From assembly GCA_963716925.1 (NCBI GenBank), contig CAVQUX010000035.1:16631-80630 (forward strand): a DNA stretch of 64,000 bases, in the 5' to 3' direction. Of the stretch, positions 36,637 to 47,243 are shown one piece after another (position 1 is the stretch's first letter; every line of letters starts with the position of its first letter). A program made the translations under genes and the position numbers. This stretch comes from DAISKN01 sp963716925 (lineage in GTDB: Bacteria > Acidobacteriota > Vicinamibacteria > Marinacidobacterales > SMYC01). The notes beneath the pieces are model-generated. The model ran no database searches, had not been told where the DNA came from, and worked only from the letters and a program-made list of their open reading frames with translations.

Positions 36637-39597
36637 TCAGCGGCCGGGCTGAGCGCGAACCCGGTTCTCCGCGGCTCCCGCGGTCCGGAGAGCGCGGTGG
36701 GCGGGCAGGCGAATCTGGAAGCTCGTTCCCTGCCCGAGCGAGCTCTCGACTCCGATGTGTCCCGAATGCTCCTGAAGGATCCCGTAGGTGATCGAAAGCC
36801 CGAGGCCGGTTCCGCTGGCGCCGGCGCGCTTGGTGGTGAAGAACGGATCGTAGATCCGCTTGATGTCGTCCTGACTGATCCCCTGGCCGGTGTCGGATAC
36901 GATGGCGACGATCTCCTGCGAACCTTCGGTAGCCGGGGCGGTGGCGCTGGTCTTGATGGTGAGCCAGCCCCCCGAGGCCATCGCGTCCTGTGCGTTCAGG
37001 ATCAGGTTGAGGAAGACCTGCTGCAGCTTGTTCTCGTCGCCCAGCACCTCGGGAACGTCGTCGCCGAGCTCGAGCCTTACTTTCACCCGCGCCCGGGTCA
37101 GCTGGTGCTCGAGGAGCGAGAGGACGTCGCGAATGACGTCGTTGACGCTCACGGGAACGAAGCTCGCCCGCCCCTGGCGCGCGAAATTGAGGAGGTTGTT
37201 CACGATCTTCGAGGCGCGCTCGGTCTGACGCTCGATCTTGTGGAGGAGCTTGGCCCGAGGATCATCCTCGGAGGTCTGGTCCTGGAGCATCTGGGTGAAG
37301 CTGCTGATTCCGGTGAGAGGAGTGTTCACCTCGTGGGCCACTCCCGCCGCCAGGAGGCCGAGAGACGCCATCTTCTCCCGGAGCTGGAGCTGGGTCTCGA
37401 GCTCCACCCGGACGGTGACGTCCTCGAAGATGACGAGGGTGCCCTTCTGCTCTTCCCCGCTTCCCACGAAGGGCGCGACCTGGAGCTTGACAACCTTCTC
37501 CTCGCCCTCGAGATTCGAAAGGTTCAGACGGGAGATGCCGCTGGTTTCCGCCCGAGTCCACCAGGCCTTGCCCATCGTCGATTCCATCGTCTCCGCGAGC
37601 GCCTTGGGGAAGAGCTCGTCGAACCTGCGGCCGAGCGCCCGACCCCGCGCGAGGCCGTAGAGTTTCTCGAGCGCGCGGTTGAAGCGGACGACCTTGCCCT
37701 CGAAATCGAGGACCAGGATTCCGGCTTCGAGCGACTCGATGGTGTTCTCGCTGTGCTCCTTGAGCGCCGCGAACTCGGCGGCCTTCTGCTCGAGCGATCG
37801 ATAGAGCCGCGCGTTCTCGAGAGCCGTCGCCGCCTGTCCCGAGAGCATCGTGAGCAGATCCATGTCCTCGCTCGATAGAGCGCTCTGGTCCCACCGGCGG
37901 CCGAGGAGGATGACGCCTACGACCTTTTCGTGGGACCTGCAGGGAATGGCGTAGGAGAGGCCGGCGATCCCCGGGCTGTCTTCCTTGTCCGGTTTGTCCG
38001 CTGCGGACCTCTCCGGCGCGGGCCGTGCCGGTGAGCGACCGTCGCTCCTGGACTCTTCCGCGTCGGCGTAGTACACCGCTTCACCGCGCGCGAGCCGCAG
38101 GTACAGAGCGGAGGCGACCGGGAGCCGCGCCTCCTTCCATTCGTTCTCGTCGAGTCCCTGACCCGCCTGGACCGCGAGCTCTCCTCCACTGCCCGGAACC
38201 AGGAGCGCCACCTTCTCGACCTCGAAGGTGTCGGAGATCCGCTCCACGAGACGCGAGGAGAGGTGATCGAGATCGAGATGAGAGTTCAGGTCGCGGGAGA
38301 ACGCGAGGAGCGCGCGCCGGTAGTCGTACCGCTCCCGATAGAAGAGCCGGTCGATGCCCACCTGGATACGGCTCTTGATGGGAGTGAAGACCATCACCAC
38401 CACGATGGCCGAAAGCAGCGCCAGGATGGTGGAGTGCCGATCGCCGACCATGTAGTGGGCGCCGGCGAAGAAGATCGCGAGGTAGAGCGCGCCCACCGCC
38501 GACGTCGCCAGGGTGTAGACCATGCCCCGCTTGAAGAGGATCTCGACGTCCATCAGCCGGTACTTGACGATGGCGTAGGCGAACGCGAGCGGGATCAAGG
38601 CGAGCGGCACCACCGAGAGCTCCATGGTGAAGCCGGGGGTGAAGCCGACGAGGTATGGGATCGCGTAGAAGAGCACGAAGGGAAGCGTGCCGAATCCCGT
38701 GCCCCAGACGATCCACTTCGTCTGCTTCTTGACGGTGATGCTCCGCGCGCGGTGGTGGGACTCGACGAACGCCAGGAAAGCGAGAACCGACATCACCGCG
38801 AGATAGGCCGGCACCAGCCGATCGATCACGGTCTCGGTCACGGTGAAGAATCGGTCGCCCCAGAGGACGGGCGACAGGAACGCGAAGTGCGAGCCCAGGC
38901 TCAAGTACAGGAGGGCGGCGGAGGGAACGTACAGAGCCCAGAGAAGCCGCGGCCGCCTCCGGATCAACGGAAGCTTGCTCGGAAAGCACAGCGCGAAGTG
39001 GAGGAAGATCGGAGGGAAGAACAGGATTCCCACGCGATCCATCCAGTAGAAAGCCCAGTCCCAGGGGTCGAGCTCACCCGTGTGGGAGAAGGCGAAGTTG
39101 AGAAACCAGAAGAGACACAAAAGGTAGAAGTGCGCCGTCGCCGCCTCGCCCCTCCGGCGCACGTAGACGAACGTGCCCACCAGCAGCGAAAAGATTCCCA
39201 CCGCGGCGAGGAAGTAATAGACGGGGACGTTCCCCTCGGGAAGCGGCGCGACCGCGAGCGACAGGGCTTGCCGCTCGTTCTCCCGGAGCACCTGGTACTC
39301 CAGGACCTCGCCGTCCCTGGCGCCGTCGAGGATTCGGCGTACGTCGGAGGCGACTTCGACCGGAGTGTCGCCGATGAGGACGAGAATATCTCCGGGCTCG
39401 AGTCCCGCTCGCGCGCCCGGGCCGTCGGGATCCAGGCGACGGGCATGGACCCGGCCCTGGCTCTCGTTCCAGTAGACGCCGTCGTCCAGGAGCTCGAATC
39501 GCGACTTTCGCGAGATGTTGAGCCCTGCGAGAGCGAGCAGGACGGAGCTGGTCGCTAGAACCAGACCAATCTTGAACGCTCCGGAACGCGTGCTCAA
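36637..39597 (-). CDS. Membrane histidine kinase with PDZ, GAF and PAS domains
   Basis: The 986-residue sensor has a first membrane helix (about 9-27), an external PDZ domain (HARRLDPDGPGARAGLEPGD and ILVLIGDTPVE, about 45-115), about seven more membrane helices (about 125-410), a GAF domain (about 440-600), a PAS domain (ENTIESLEAGILVLDFEGKV onward), a HisKA domain with His755 in GVAHEVNTPLTG, and an HATPase domain (NLILNAQDAM, SDTGQGI, GTGLGLSI). A PDZ domain in a histidine kinase is unusual and may sense peptide ends or unfolded proteins. The start is TTG. Its partner is the downstream NtrC-type regulator. Confidence 0.92.
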   Translation of the reverse strand: MSTRSGAFKIGLVLATSSVLLALAGLNISRKSRFELLDDGVYWNESQGRVHARRLDPDGPGARAGLEPGDILVLIGDTPVEVASDVRRILDGARDGEVLEYQVLRENERQALSLAVAPLPEGNVPVYYFLAAVGIFSLLVGTFVYVRRRGEAATAHFYLLCLFWFLNFAFSHTGELDPWDWAFYWMDRVGILFFPPIFLHFALCFPSKLPLIRRRPRLLWALYVPSAALLYLSLGSHFAFLSPVLWGDRFFTVTETVIDRLVPAYLAVMSVLAFLAFVESHHRARSITVKKQTKWIVWGTGFGTLPFVLFYAIPYLVGFTPGFTMELSVVPLALIPLAFAYAIVKYRLMDVEILFKRGMVYTLATSAVGALYLAIFFAGAHYMVGDRHSTILALLSAIVVVMVFTPIKSRIQVGIDRLFYRERYDYRRALLAFSRDLNSHLDLDHLSSRLVERISDTFEVEKVALLVPGSGGELAVQAGQGLDENEWKEARLPVASALYLRLARGEAVYYADAEESRSDGRSPARPAPERSAADKPDKEDSPGIAGLSYAIPCRSHEKVVGVILLGRRWDQSALSSEDMDLLTMLSGQAATALENARLYRSLEQKAAEFAALKEHSENTIESLEAGILVLDFEGKVVRFNRALEKLYGLARGRALGRRFDELFPKALAETMESTMGKAWWTRAETSGISRLNLSNLEGEEKVVKLQVAPFVGSGEEQKGTLVIFEDVTVRVELETQLQLREKMASLGLLAAGVAHEVNTPLTGISSFTQMLQDQTSEDDPRAKLLHKIERQTERASKIVNNLLNFARQGRASFVPVSVNDVIRDVLSLLEHQLTRARVKVRLELGDDVPEVLGDENKLQQVFLNLILNAQDAMASGGWLTIKTSATAPATEGSQEIVAIVSDTGQGISQDDIKRIYDPFFTTKRAGASGTGLGLSITYGILQEHSGHIGVESSLGQGTSFQIRLPAHRALRTAGAAENRVRAQPGR

Positions 39598-39822
39598 TGG
39601 AGGCTCTTCTTCCGCACTGTCGACATTCTAATCGGCCTGAATCGGCATGGTTGCCGTTGGAGTCCAATCGTTGAAAGCAATTCCCGTACCGGCGACGTCG
39701 ATGCAGACACGATTCCAAGTCTCTCTTTCGTGCGAGACTTGGGCGCGAGAGACGGCGCTGGCTCCCGTTGAAATCCCGAAATATGGATCGCGGATCCATA
39801 CTTTCGGATTATAACGCAGCGG

Positions 39823-41620
39823 CTAGAAGCGGACTGTGACGCCTCCGAGAACCCGGCGCGGGGCATCGATCACCGAGAGCTCGTCGAGGATCGACGCCTT
39901 CTCGATGTCATCGTAGAAGAGGTTGCGCACCGCCACCATGAGCTCCCACTGCGTGCCGTTCCACCCGACGAACGGCAGAAGCTGGAAGACCTGCACGCTG
40001 AAACGGCTGTCGACGTTGCCGCGGTTCAGAGCGCTCGACACACCCGGCATGAGCCCCGAGTGATAGATCACGCGATACGCGGCCTGTAAACGCGTCTGCG
40101 TGGAATCGATCGAGGTCCCGAGGGTCGTGGTGACGTCGTGAATCTCCGGCTCGGAGGGGAGTGCTTCGGTGTCCGTGGAAGGCACCGCCAGTACCGGCGC
40201 CGGAATCGGCGGGGCGAGCACTTTGCCGAACGTATAGCCGACGGTTCCCTCCATCGGCCCGAGCGTTTGAGCTAGGGCGACCCCCACTCCGCGCGTGCGG
40301 AAATCGCCCTGATTCGCCACGACGAAATGACCGGCGCCGCCCAGGATTCCGTCGTCGAGAAACGCTCGGACCAGCTGGTCGGTGGCGTTCTCCTGGAAGA
40401 GACGGACCGAGAGACGGGTGCGGCTCGAGAGCTGGTGCTCGAGCGCGAGCCCGAGCTTCGTCGTCGACTCCGCGCGAAGAGACCGCCGCGCCGGCGCCGG
40501 ACCGTAGACGCTGCCGTAGGCGACCTGCGAGAGCAGCCCGATGTCTTCGCCGCCCGGAGCCTGGAGCCGATGATCCACGACGCCGCGTAGAACCGTCGTT
40601 TCGCTCGAGCCCAGCGGATAGGAGACTTCGAGGCGCGGCGAGGCGTAGGCCTCCCGGTCCAGGTAATCGAAATACTGGAACGCGATTCCCGCGTGGACCC
40701 TCGCCGGCCCCAGGAGGAACGAGTCGGAGGTGTAGACGCTCCCGAACCACTCCGCGGAACGCTGGTCCCGAAGCCCCTTGCCCAGAACCGACTCGGGAGG
40801 CCGGAACTCCCCGAGGTCTCCATAGAGGAAGTTTCCGTAGGTGACTCCGGTCGCGAGCCGGTGGCCGTCGAGAATCGTTGGATACGTACTCCGCTCGACC
40901 GGCCCACGAAGAAAGCGTGGACTCGAGAAGCTGCGCACTCACGAGCCAGTGGGCGTCCCCGCTTCCGGGGATGAAGAGGCGCGCGTAGGCGAGCCGCGCG
41001 TCGATCCCGGCGCCCGCGCCGGGAAACTCCTCGAGGCCTTCATCATAAGTGGCCGCGCGAATCCCGAACTCCCCGCTCAGGGCGAAATCCGGATCGAACC
41101 CGGGATTTTCCTCCCACGAGTGGAGCTCGGCGATGGAGACAGTCTCCTCTTTTTCCTTGAGGACGTTTCGATCCGTATGTTGCACGACCCAGCGCAGCTC
41201 GGCTGCGGTCCGGGTTTCTCCCGTCTCCTCGACGTACTCTTCCAGTGACAGCCCCGACTCGAGCCGCGAAAGGCTCATCAGGATCGTACCCATACGCCCC
41301 GCGCCCTCCTCGATGACGACGCGGGCGAAGGCGGAGGGAAGGAAACCCGAGAGGTACGCCCTCAATCGATACATACCCGGAGGGATCCCAGCGAGCTCGA
41401 AGCGGCCCGTCTCGTCGGTGACCGCGGTCAGCGCTCCCCGGGAAAGTGTCTTGCCGAATACCGAGACCGTGGCGCCTCCGAGCGGCCGTCCGAGCTCGTC
41501 GCTGACGAGCCCCGCGAGCGCGCTCTGAACATCCGGTGTGGAATTCGCCTCCGCGAGCCCGACCGCGGGAACCCCGAGCGACAAGAACAGCGAAAAAATG
41601 GCGGGACGGGTATTCACCAT
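39823..41620 (-). pseudogene. Frameshifted outer-membrane receptor with carboxypeptidase-regulatory domain
   Basis: The ATG at 41620 starts a signal peptide (PAIFSLFLSLGVPAVGLAEA) and a carboxypeptidase-regulatory domain (ALAGLVSDELGRPLGGATVSV). The frame is good to about residue 240 (VSAQLLESTLSSWAG); the barrel then continues in another frame from near 40920 (VERSTYPTILDGHRLATG) to the final strand RRVLGGVTVRF* at 39823. One indel at about 40885-40920 accounts for this. The whole protein would have about 598 residues; I see no convincing plug domain, so it may be a barrel-only relative of TonB receptors. It may be a real pseudogene or a sequence error. Confidence 0.75.
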
Positions 41621-41717
41621 TGCGAAGGCCCCTCCATGCGGTGTCTTCCGCCGCCGGACCCCTGCGAGCCATGAAGTCTGTGCGACAGCGAAGACACTCC
41701 CGTCGGCATTCGAGTAA

Positions 41718-41739
41718 GATACCCCAACGCTAGGGTATC
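41718..41739. promoter_or_regulatory. GATACCC-N8-GGGTATC inverted repeat between divergent genes
   Basis: Perfect 7-bp arms (41718-41724 and 41733-41739) with an 8-base spacer lie between the receptor gene start (41620) and the enolase start (41894). The position between divergent genes suggests an operator; as a hairpin it lacks a T run. The binding protein is unknown. Confidence 0.4.
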
Positions 41740-41893
41740 AGTTACCACAGCGGATCCGAAGTGTCAACGCAACCGGGGGGCGAGATGTGACGCGCATCAC
41801 AATTCCGCTTCTGGCCTGCGCGTTGCCGCCCGGAGGCGCCTGAACTTTTGAGCGATGCGGGTTGGGCCCCATCGCGCCGAGGAAAGGACCGAC

Positions 41894-43187
<1,294 letters not shown>

Positions 43188-43197
43188 GGGCGCCGGT

Positions 43198-43524
43198 TCA
43201 GGACGCTTCTTCGTCGACGGCGATCTTCAGCGAGCGAAGGAATTTCTTGTCGAGAGTGCTCATGCGGAAGCTCGCGAGCGCGCTCGCGCTTCCGATTCCC
43301 GCCACTTCCTCGACCTGCTCCTGATTGAGCTCGCCGCGGGGGGCGAAGGCGAGGGTCGCCTGCAGCACGAGCGAGAGCTCGTAGCCCTCTTCGCGAATCC
43401 GCCCCAGGCACTCCTCCACCTGAGGAGAGCTCGCGATCGCCTGCTCGATGCTCTTCTCGAGGTTCTGAACGAGACGCCGGAGCTTGTCCTCGCCTTCCTG
43501 CAACTGACGATCTCCGTTGGACAT
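43198..43524 (-). CDS. Small helical protein of unknown function
   Basis: A 108-residue acidic, mostly helical protein: EGEDKLRRLVQNLEKSIEQA then VEECLGRIREEGYELSLVLQ and a C-terminal KKFLRSLKIAVDEE. I recognise no family. It is convergent with enolase (11 bases between stops) and divergent from the ABC exporter operon. The ATG at 43524 has AGGG before it; an upstream ATG would add about six residues. Confidence 0.55.
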   Translation of the reverse strand: MSNGDRQLQEGEDKLRRLVQNLEKSIEQAIASSPQVEECLGRIREEGYELSLVLQATLAFAPRGELNQEQVEEVAGIGSASALASFRMSTLDKKFLRSLKIAVDEEAS

Positions 43525-43638
43525 CGATCCCTGGGACATCATAGCAGACGGGCTTCGAGCTCCACAACACACGCGGCGATGTTCGAAGACGGGCAACTCT
43601 GCTAGGCTTCCCCGCGTATCTATCCCCGGTTGTCATCC

Positions 43639-44616
43639 ATGTCCATCGTTCACGCCCAAGGACTGACCGTGCGCTACGGAGCCCGGGAGGCTCTCTCGTC
43701 GCTCGATCTCGAGATCGAGAGCGGGGTGACCGGGCTCCTCGGACCGAACGGCGCCGGAAAGAGCACGTTCCTCAAGACGCTCCTCGGGTTTCTCGTGCCC
43801 TCGCGGGGGCGGATCGAGGTCCTGGGACGACCGGTATCGAGAACGGCCACGGAGCTCCGGCGCTCTCTCGGATATTTTCCGGAGCGGGCCGTCTACCTCC
43901 CGGAGCTGAATGCCGTCGAGAGCGTCGCGCTCGCGGGAGAGATCGGCGGGCTCTCGCGAACCGCCGCCCTCGCGCGAGCCCACGAGATGCTCTGGTTCAC
44001 CGGGCTCGGAGAGGCGCGATACCGGCCGGTGGAGGAGTTCTCGACCGGGATGCGGCAGAGGACGAAGCTCGCGATGGCGCTGGTGCATGATCCGGACCTC
44101 CTGCTTCTGGACGAGCCCACGAGCGGGCTGGACCCCTCGGGGAGGCGCCAGATGCTGGACCTGGTGCGGGAGATCGGGCGCCGCGGGATCTCGGTTCTGC
44201 TCTCGACGCATCTGCTCCACGACGTCGAGGATGTTTGCGAGCGCGTGGTGCTTCTCCATCGCGGCCGCCTGGTGCTCGGGGGACGGCTTTCGGATCTGTC
44301 CCAGTCCTCCGGGTGGGTCTACGAGATCCGGGTGCGCGAAGACGAGCCCGGCGGCTTCCGCCGTGAGCTCGCGAGCCGGGGGATCGAGACCGCCGAGGAG
44401 CACGACGGCCTCCTTCGGGTCGCGCTCCAGGAGCCCTCGACCCGCCCTCTGTTCGAGACCGCGGAGAAAACGTCCGCGGAGATAAGGCACCTGCGCCGAT
44501 TCGAGAAGAGCCTCGAGGATCGATTCCTCACCGCCATCGCCGAGAGCACCCCTTCGCCGCCGCTAGCGGAGCGTCCGCCCTCGAGCGAAGCGCGGGACTC
44601 CGCCGGAGAGCGTTGA
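43639..44616 (+). CDS. ABC transporter ATPase (first exporter pair)
   Basis: A 325-residue ATP-binding subunit of an ABC-2-type exporter: Walker A GPNGAGKST (35-43), signature region FSTGMRQRTKLAMAL (a CcmA/NatA-like variant of LSGGQ), Walker B LLLLDEPTSGLDPSG, and switch His in LLSTHLLHDVED. A C-terminal domain of about 100 residues follows. The ATG at 43639 is preferred over an in-frame TTG three codons upstream. Its stop overlaps the next open frame, and four genes run on in one operon. Confidence 0.9.
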   Translation: MSIVHAQGLTVRYGAREALSSLDLEIESGVTGLLGPNGAGKSTFLKTLLGFLVPSRGRIEVLGRPVSRTATELRRSLGYFPERAVYLPELNAVESVALAGEIGGLSRTAALARAHEMLWFTGLGEARYRPVEEFSTGMRQRTKLAMALVHDPDLLLLDEPTSGLDPSGRRQMLDLVREIGRRGISVLLSTHLLHDVEDVCERVVLLHRGRLVLGGRLSDLSQSSGWVYEIRVREDEPGGFRRELASRGIETAEEHDGLLRVALQEPSTRPLFETAEKTSAEIRHLRRFEKSLEDRFLTAIAESTPSPPLAERPPSSEARDSAGER

Positions 44617-44621
44617 TCGAG

Positions 44622-45452
44622 ATGCCGCTCTACGATCTCTCGTACCGCCGCTTCGAAGGCCCTCGAACCACGCGCCTGCGCCGGAGCTTCGCCCTCGCGG
44701 GATCCGCCGCGAGCCTGCTCCTGCGCCGGCGGTCGTTCCTCCTGCTCCTCGCGGTCTGCTGGGTCCCGGCGGTGGTGCGGGCTGCGCAGATCTACGTGGC
44801 CCGCCAGTTCCCCGGGGCGCCCGAGTTCTTCACCATCACTCCCGACACCTGGCGCGACTTCCTGGGACAGCAGGTGCGATTCCTTCCCGTGGTGCTGGTG
44901 AGCCTCGCAACCGGGGCTTCCGCGATCGCCTCCGATTTCGCGTCGGGGGCCTTCACCATCTATCTCTCCAAGCCGATCTCGCGCTTCGATTACCTCCTGG
45001 GAAAGGCGATTCCGGTCGCGGTCGCGGTCGCGGCCGTCACTCTCGCGCCCGCGCTCGCTCTCCTCCTTCTCCACCTGTCCCTCGCCCCGAACTTCGAGCT
45101 CCTGTCGAAAGCTCCCTGGCTTCCTCTCGCCGTCACCGCCTACAGCTCGTTCCTCGCGCTCTATTTCACGCTCTCGGTCCTCGCGGTATCGAGCCTCTGC
45201 CGCAGCGGGCGCGTCGCCGGGGCCGGCTTCGCCGCGCTCGTTTTCGGAAGCGAGATCGTGGCGCGCACGGTGACGAGCCGCGCGTTCGGAGCGCGTCGCT
45301 TCCCGAGCTTGAACGGATCGGCGGTCGACGCCGGGCGCTGGTTCTTCGGAGACTTCGACGCGGTCCCGTCCCTGGTGTTCATGATCTTCGTTCTCGCGCT
45401 GTCCGCGCTGGTGCTGGACCGGCGACTGCGCTCGAGCGAGGGGGCCCAGTGA
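44622..45452 (+). CDS. ABC transporter permease (first exporter pair)
   Basis: A 276-residue ABC-2-like permease with about six membrane helices. It begins MPLYDLSYRRFEGPRTTRLR, characteristic of this permease family, and contains SDFASGAFTIYLSKPISRFDYLLGKAI, the loop conserved in NosY/ABC-2 permeases. Start is the ATG at 44622; a TTG at 44613 overlapping the previous stop is possible. It pairs with the ATPase before it. Confidence 0.82.
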   Translation: MPLYDLSYRRFEGPRTTRLRRSFALAGSAASLLLRRRSFLLLLAVCWVPAVVRAAQIYVARQFPGAPEFFTITPDTWRDFLGQQVRFLPVVLVSLATGASAIASDFASGAFTIYLSKPISRFDYLLGKAIPVAVAVAAVTLAPALALLLLHLSLAPNFELLSKAPWLPLAVTAYSSFLALYFTLSVLAVSSLCRSGRVAGAGFAALVFGSEIVARTVTSRAFGARRFPSLNGSAVDAGRWFFGDFDAVPSLVFMIFVLALSALVLDRRLRSSEGAQ

Positions 45453-46396
45453 CCGCGGGGGCGCGGGAGTCGGTCGTCCGGCTCGAGCACGTTTCGCGCT
45501 GGTATGGAAACGTGCTCGGCCTCTCCGGAGTCGAGCTGGCGTTCGAGCCCGGGGTCATCGCTCTTCTCGGTCCGAACGGAGCGGGAAAATCGACTCTCAT
45601 CAAGCTCGTGACCGGGCTCCTTCACCCGAGCTCGGGCGCGGTCTCCGTATTCGGCGAGCCGCCGTTCGCCAACCCGCGCGTACACCGACGACTGGGAGTG
45701 GTTCCCGAGGAAGAGGAGCTGCGGCCGGCGGCGCCGGTCCGAGCCCGGGATTTTCTCGTCTACCTCCTCCGGCTCCACGGTTTCGAGATCGACGAGGCCC
45801 GGCGTCGGGCGGAGTCGACTCTTTCGGAAGTGGGTCTCGAAGGGGCCGGGGGCACGCGCCTTCGCGCCTTCAGCCGGGGCATGCGCCAGCGATTCCGGCT
45901 CGCTCAAGCGATCGCGCACGACCCCGATCTCCTCGTCCTCGACGAGCCCTTGACCGGCCTCGATCCCGTCGGCCGGCGCGAGTTCATCGACTGGATTCGA
46001 GCCTTCGGGGCGCGGGGGAAGACCGTTCTCGTCTCGAGCCACATCCTTCACGAGGTCGAGCTCATGACGCGCGATGTGGTCCTGATGACCGCGGGCCGCG
46101 TTCTCGCGAGCGGCAACATCCACGAAATTCGAAGGCTCATGGACGCGCACCCTCACCACATCACGATCGCGACGCCGACTCCGAAGAAGCTCGCGGCGCG
46201 CATCCTCGAAGAGCCAGGACTGCACTCCATCGCGTTCTCCGAGGAGGCCCGCGAAGTCCGGCTCGAGACCCGGGAGCCGGAGCGCTTCTACCGCCTCCTT
46301 CACCGTCTCGTCCTCGAGGAGAACGCGACGGTCGACGAGGTCACCTCACCCGACGACAACCTGGAGGCGGTGTTCCACTACCTGGTGGGCCCATGA
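45449..46396 (+). CDS. ABC transporter ATPase (second exporter pair)
   Basis: A 315-residue ATPase: Walker A GPNGAGKST, signature FSRGMRQRFRLAQAI, Walker B LLVLDEPLTGLDPVGRRE, switch SSHILHEVE. The GTG start overlaps the permease stop (GTGA) and the stop overlaps the next ATG (ATGA), so all four genes are coupled. It is about as similar in layout to the first ATPase as expected for an old duplication. Confidence 0.9.
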   Translation: MTAGARESVVRLEHVSRWYGNVLGLSGVELAFEPGVIALLGPNGAGKSTLIKLVTGLLHPSSGAVSVFGEPPFANPRVHRRLGVVPEEEELRPAAPVRARDFLVYLLRLHGFEIDEARRRAESTLSEVGLEGAGGTRLRAFSRGMRQRFRLAQAIAHDPDLLVLDEPLTGLDPVGRREFIDWIRAFGARGKTVLVSSHILHEVELMTRDVVLMTAGRVLASGNIHEIRRLMDAHPHHITIATPTPKKLAARILEEPGLHSIAFSEEAREVRLETREPERFYRLLHRLVLEENATVDEVTSPDDNLEAVFHYLVGP

Positions 46397-47169
46397 CCAA
46401 TCGCGAAAGAGCGACGCTCGTAGCGCGCTTCAGTCTGGGCGAGCTTCTATGGTCGCCCCGTACGCTCGCGATGACCGCGCTCGCGGGCGGGCCCCTCGCC
46501 CTCGCGCTCGCCTACCGGGCGGCGCTCGCGTTCCGGTGGACGGAGGTCGACGGGGCCGGTGTCTTCGCCGCCCTCGTCTCCGGCGTCTTCTTCCCGTTCG
46601 TCGCCCCCATGCTGAGCCTGGTCTACGCCAGCGGGGTGGTGCGCGACGACGTCGAGGCGGGCACCATGGCCTACTTCCTCACCCGCCCCCTGAGCCGCTC
46701 CACGTTTCTCACCGGAAAGATGCTAGCGAGCTTCGCCATGTCGCTCGCGCTCGTTCTCCCGGCTCTGGTTCTGGTCTATTACGTCGTGATCTCTCCCTCG
46801 GGTTGGGGCGAGGTCGGCGCGCGCTTTCCCAGCCTCGCGCGGAACCTCGGAGTCGCCGCCCTCGGGCTCGTCGCCTACAACGGGATCTTCGCCCTCGCCG
46901 GCACCGTGCTGAAGCGCCCTCTTCTCGCGGGTCTGTTCTTCATTTTCGGCTGGCAGGCGGTGGCGACGTTCGTTCCCGGACGGGCCCGGCTCGCGACCGT
47001 CGCCCACTACATGAGCTCTCTGACCCCGGGCTCGTCGTCGGGGGGCGTCTTCGCCGGGCTCCTCGGCGAGAGGTCCTCGGCCCTCGTCTCCATCCTGGCC
47101 CTCGCTGCGATAGCGGGGGCGACGCACGCGCTCGCCCTCGCGGCTTTCGCGCGGAAGGAAGTGCGTTAG
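46393..47169 (+). CDS. ABC transporter permease (second exporter pair)
   Basis: A 258-residue membrane protein with about six helices and the ABC-2 permease loop VRDDVEAGTMAYFLTRPLSRSTFLTGKML. The ATG overlaps the stop of its ATPase. The two permeases and two ATPases could form one heteromeric exporter or two separate ones; the cargo is not evident. Families of this kind include NosFY-like and antibiotic-efflux systems. Confidence 0.85.
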   Translation: MTNRERATLVARFSLGELLWSPRTLAMTALAGGPLALALAYRAALAFRWTEVDGAGVFAALVSGVFFPFVAPMLSLVYASGVVRDDVEAGTMAYFLTRPLSRSTFLTGKMLASFAMSLALVLPALVLVYYVVISPSGWGEVGARFPSLARNLGVAALGLVAYNGIFALAGTVLKRPLLAGLFFIFGWQAVATFVPGRARLATVAHYMSSLTPGSSSGGVFAGLLGERSSALVSILALAAIAGATHALALAAFARKEVR

Positions 47170-47243
47170 CCTGGCGCCCCTCTTTGCCGGATACTGGGAA
47201 CATGCGGGAGGCGACTTACGTTGTCCTCCCCGAGGAGATACCG

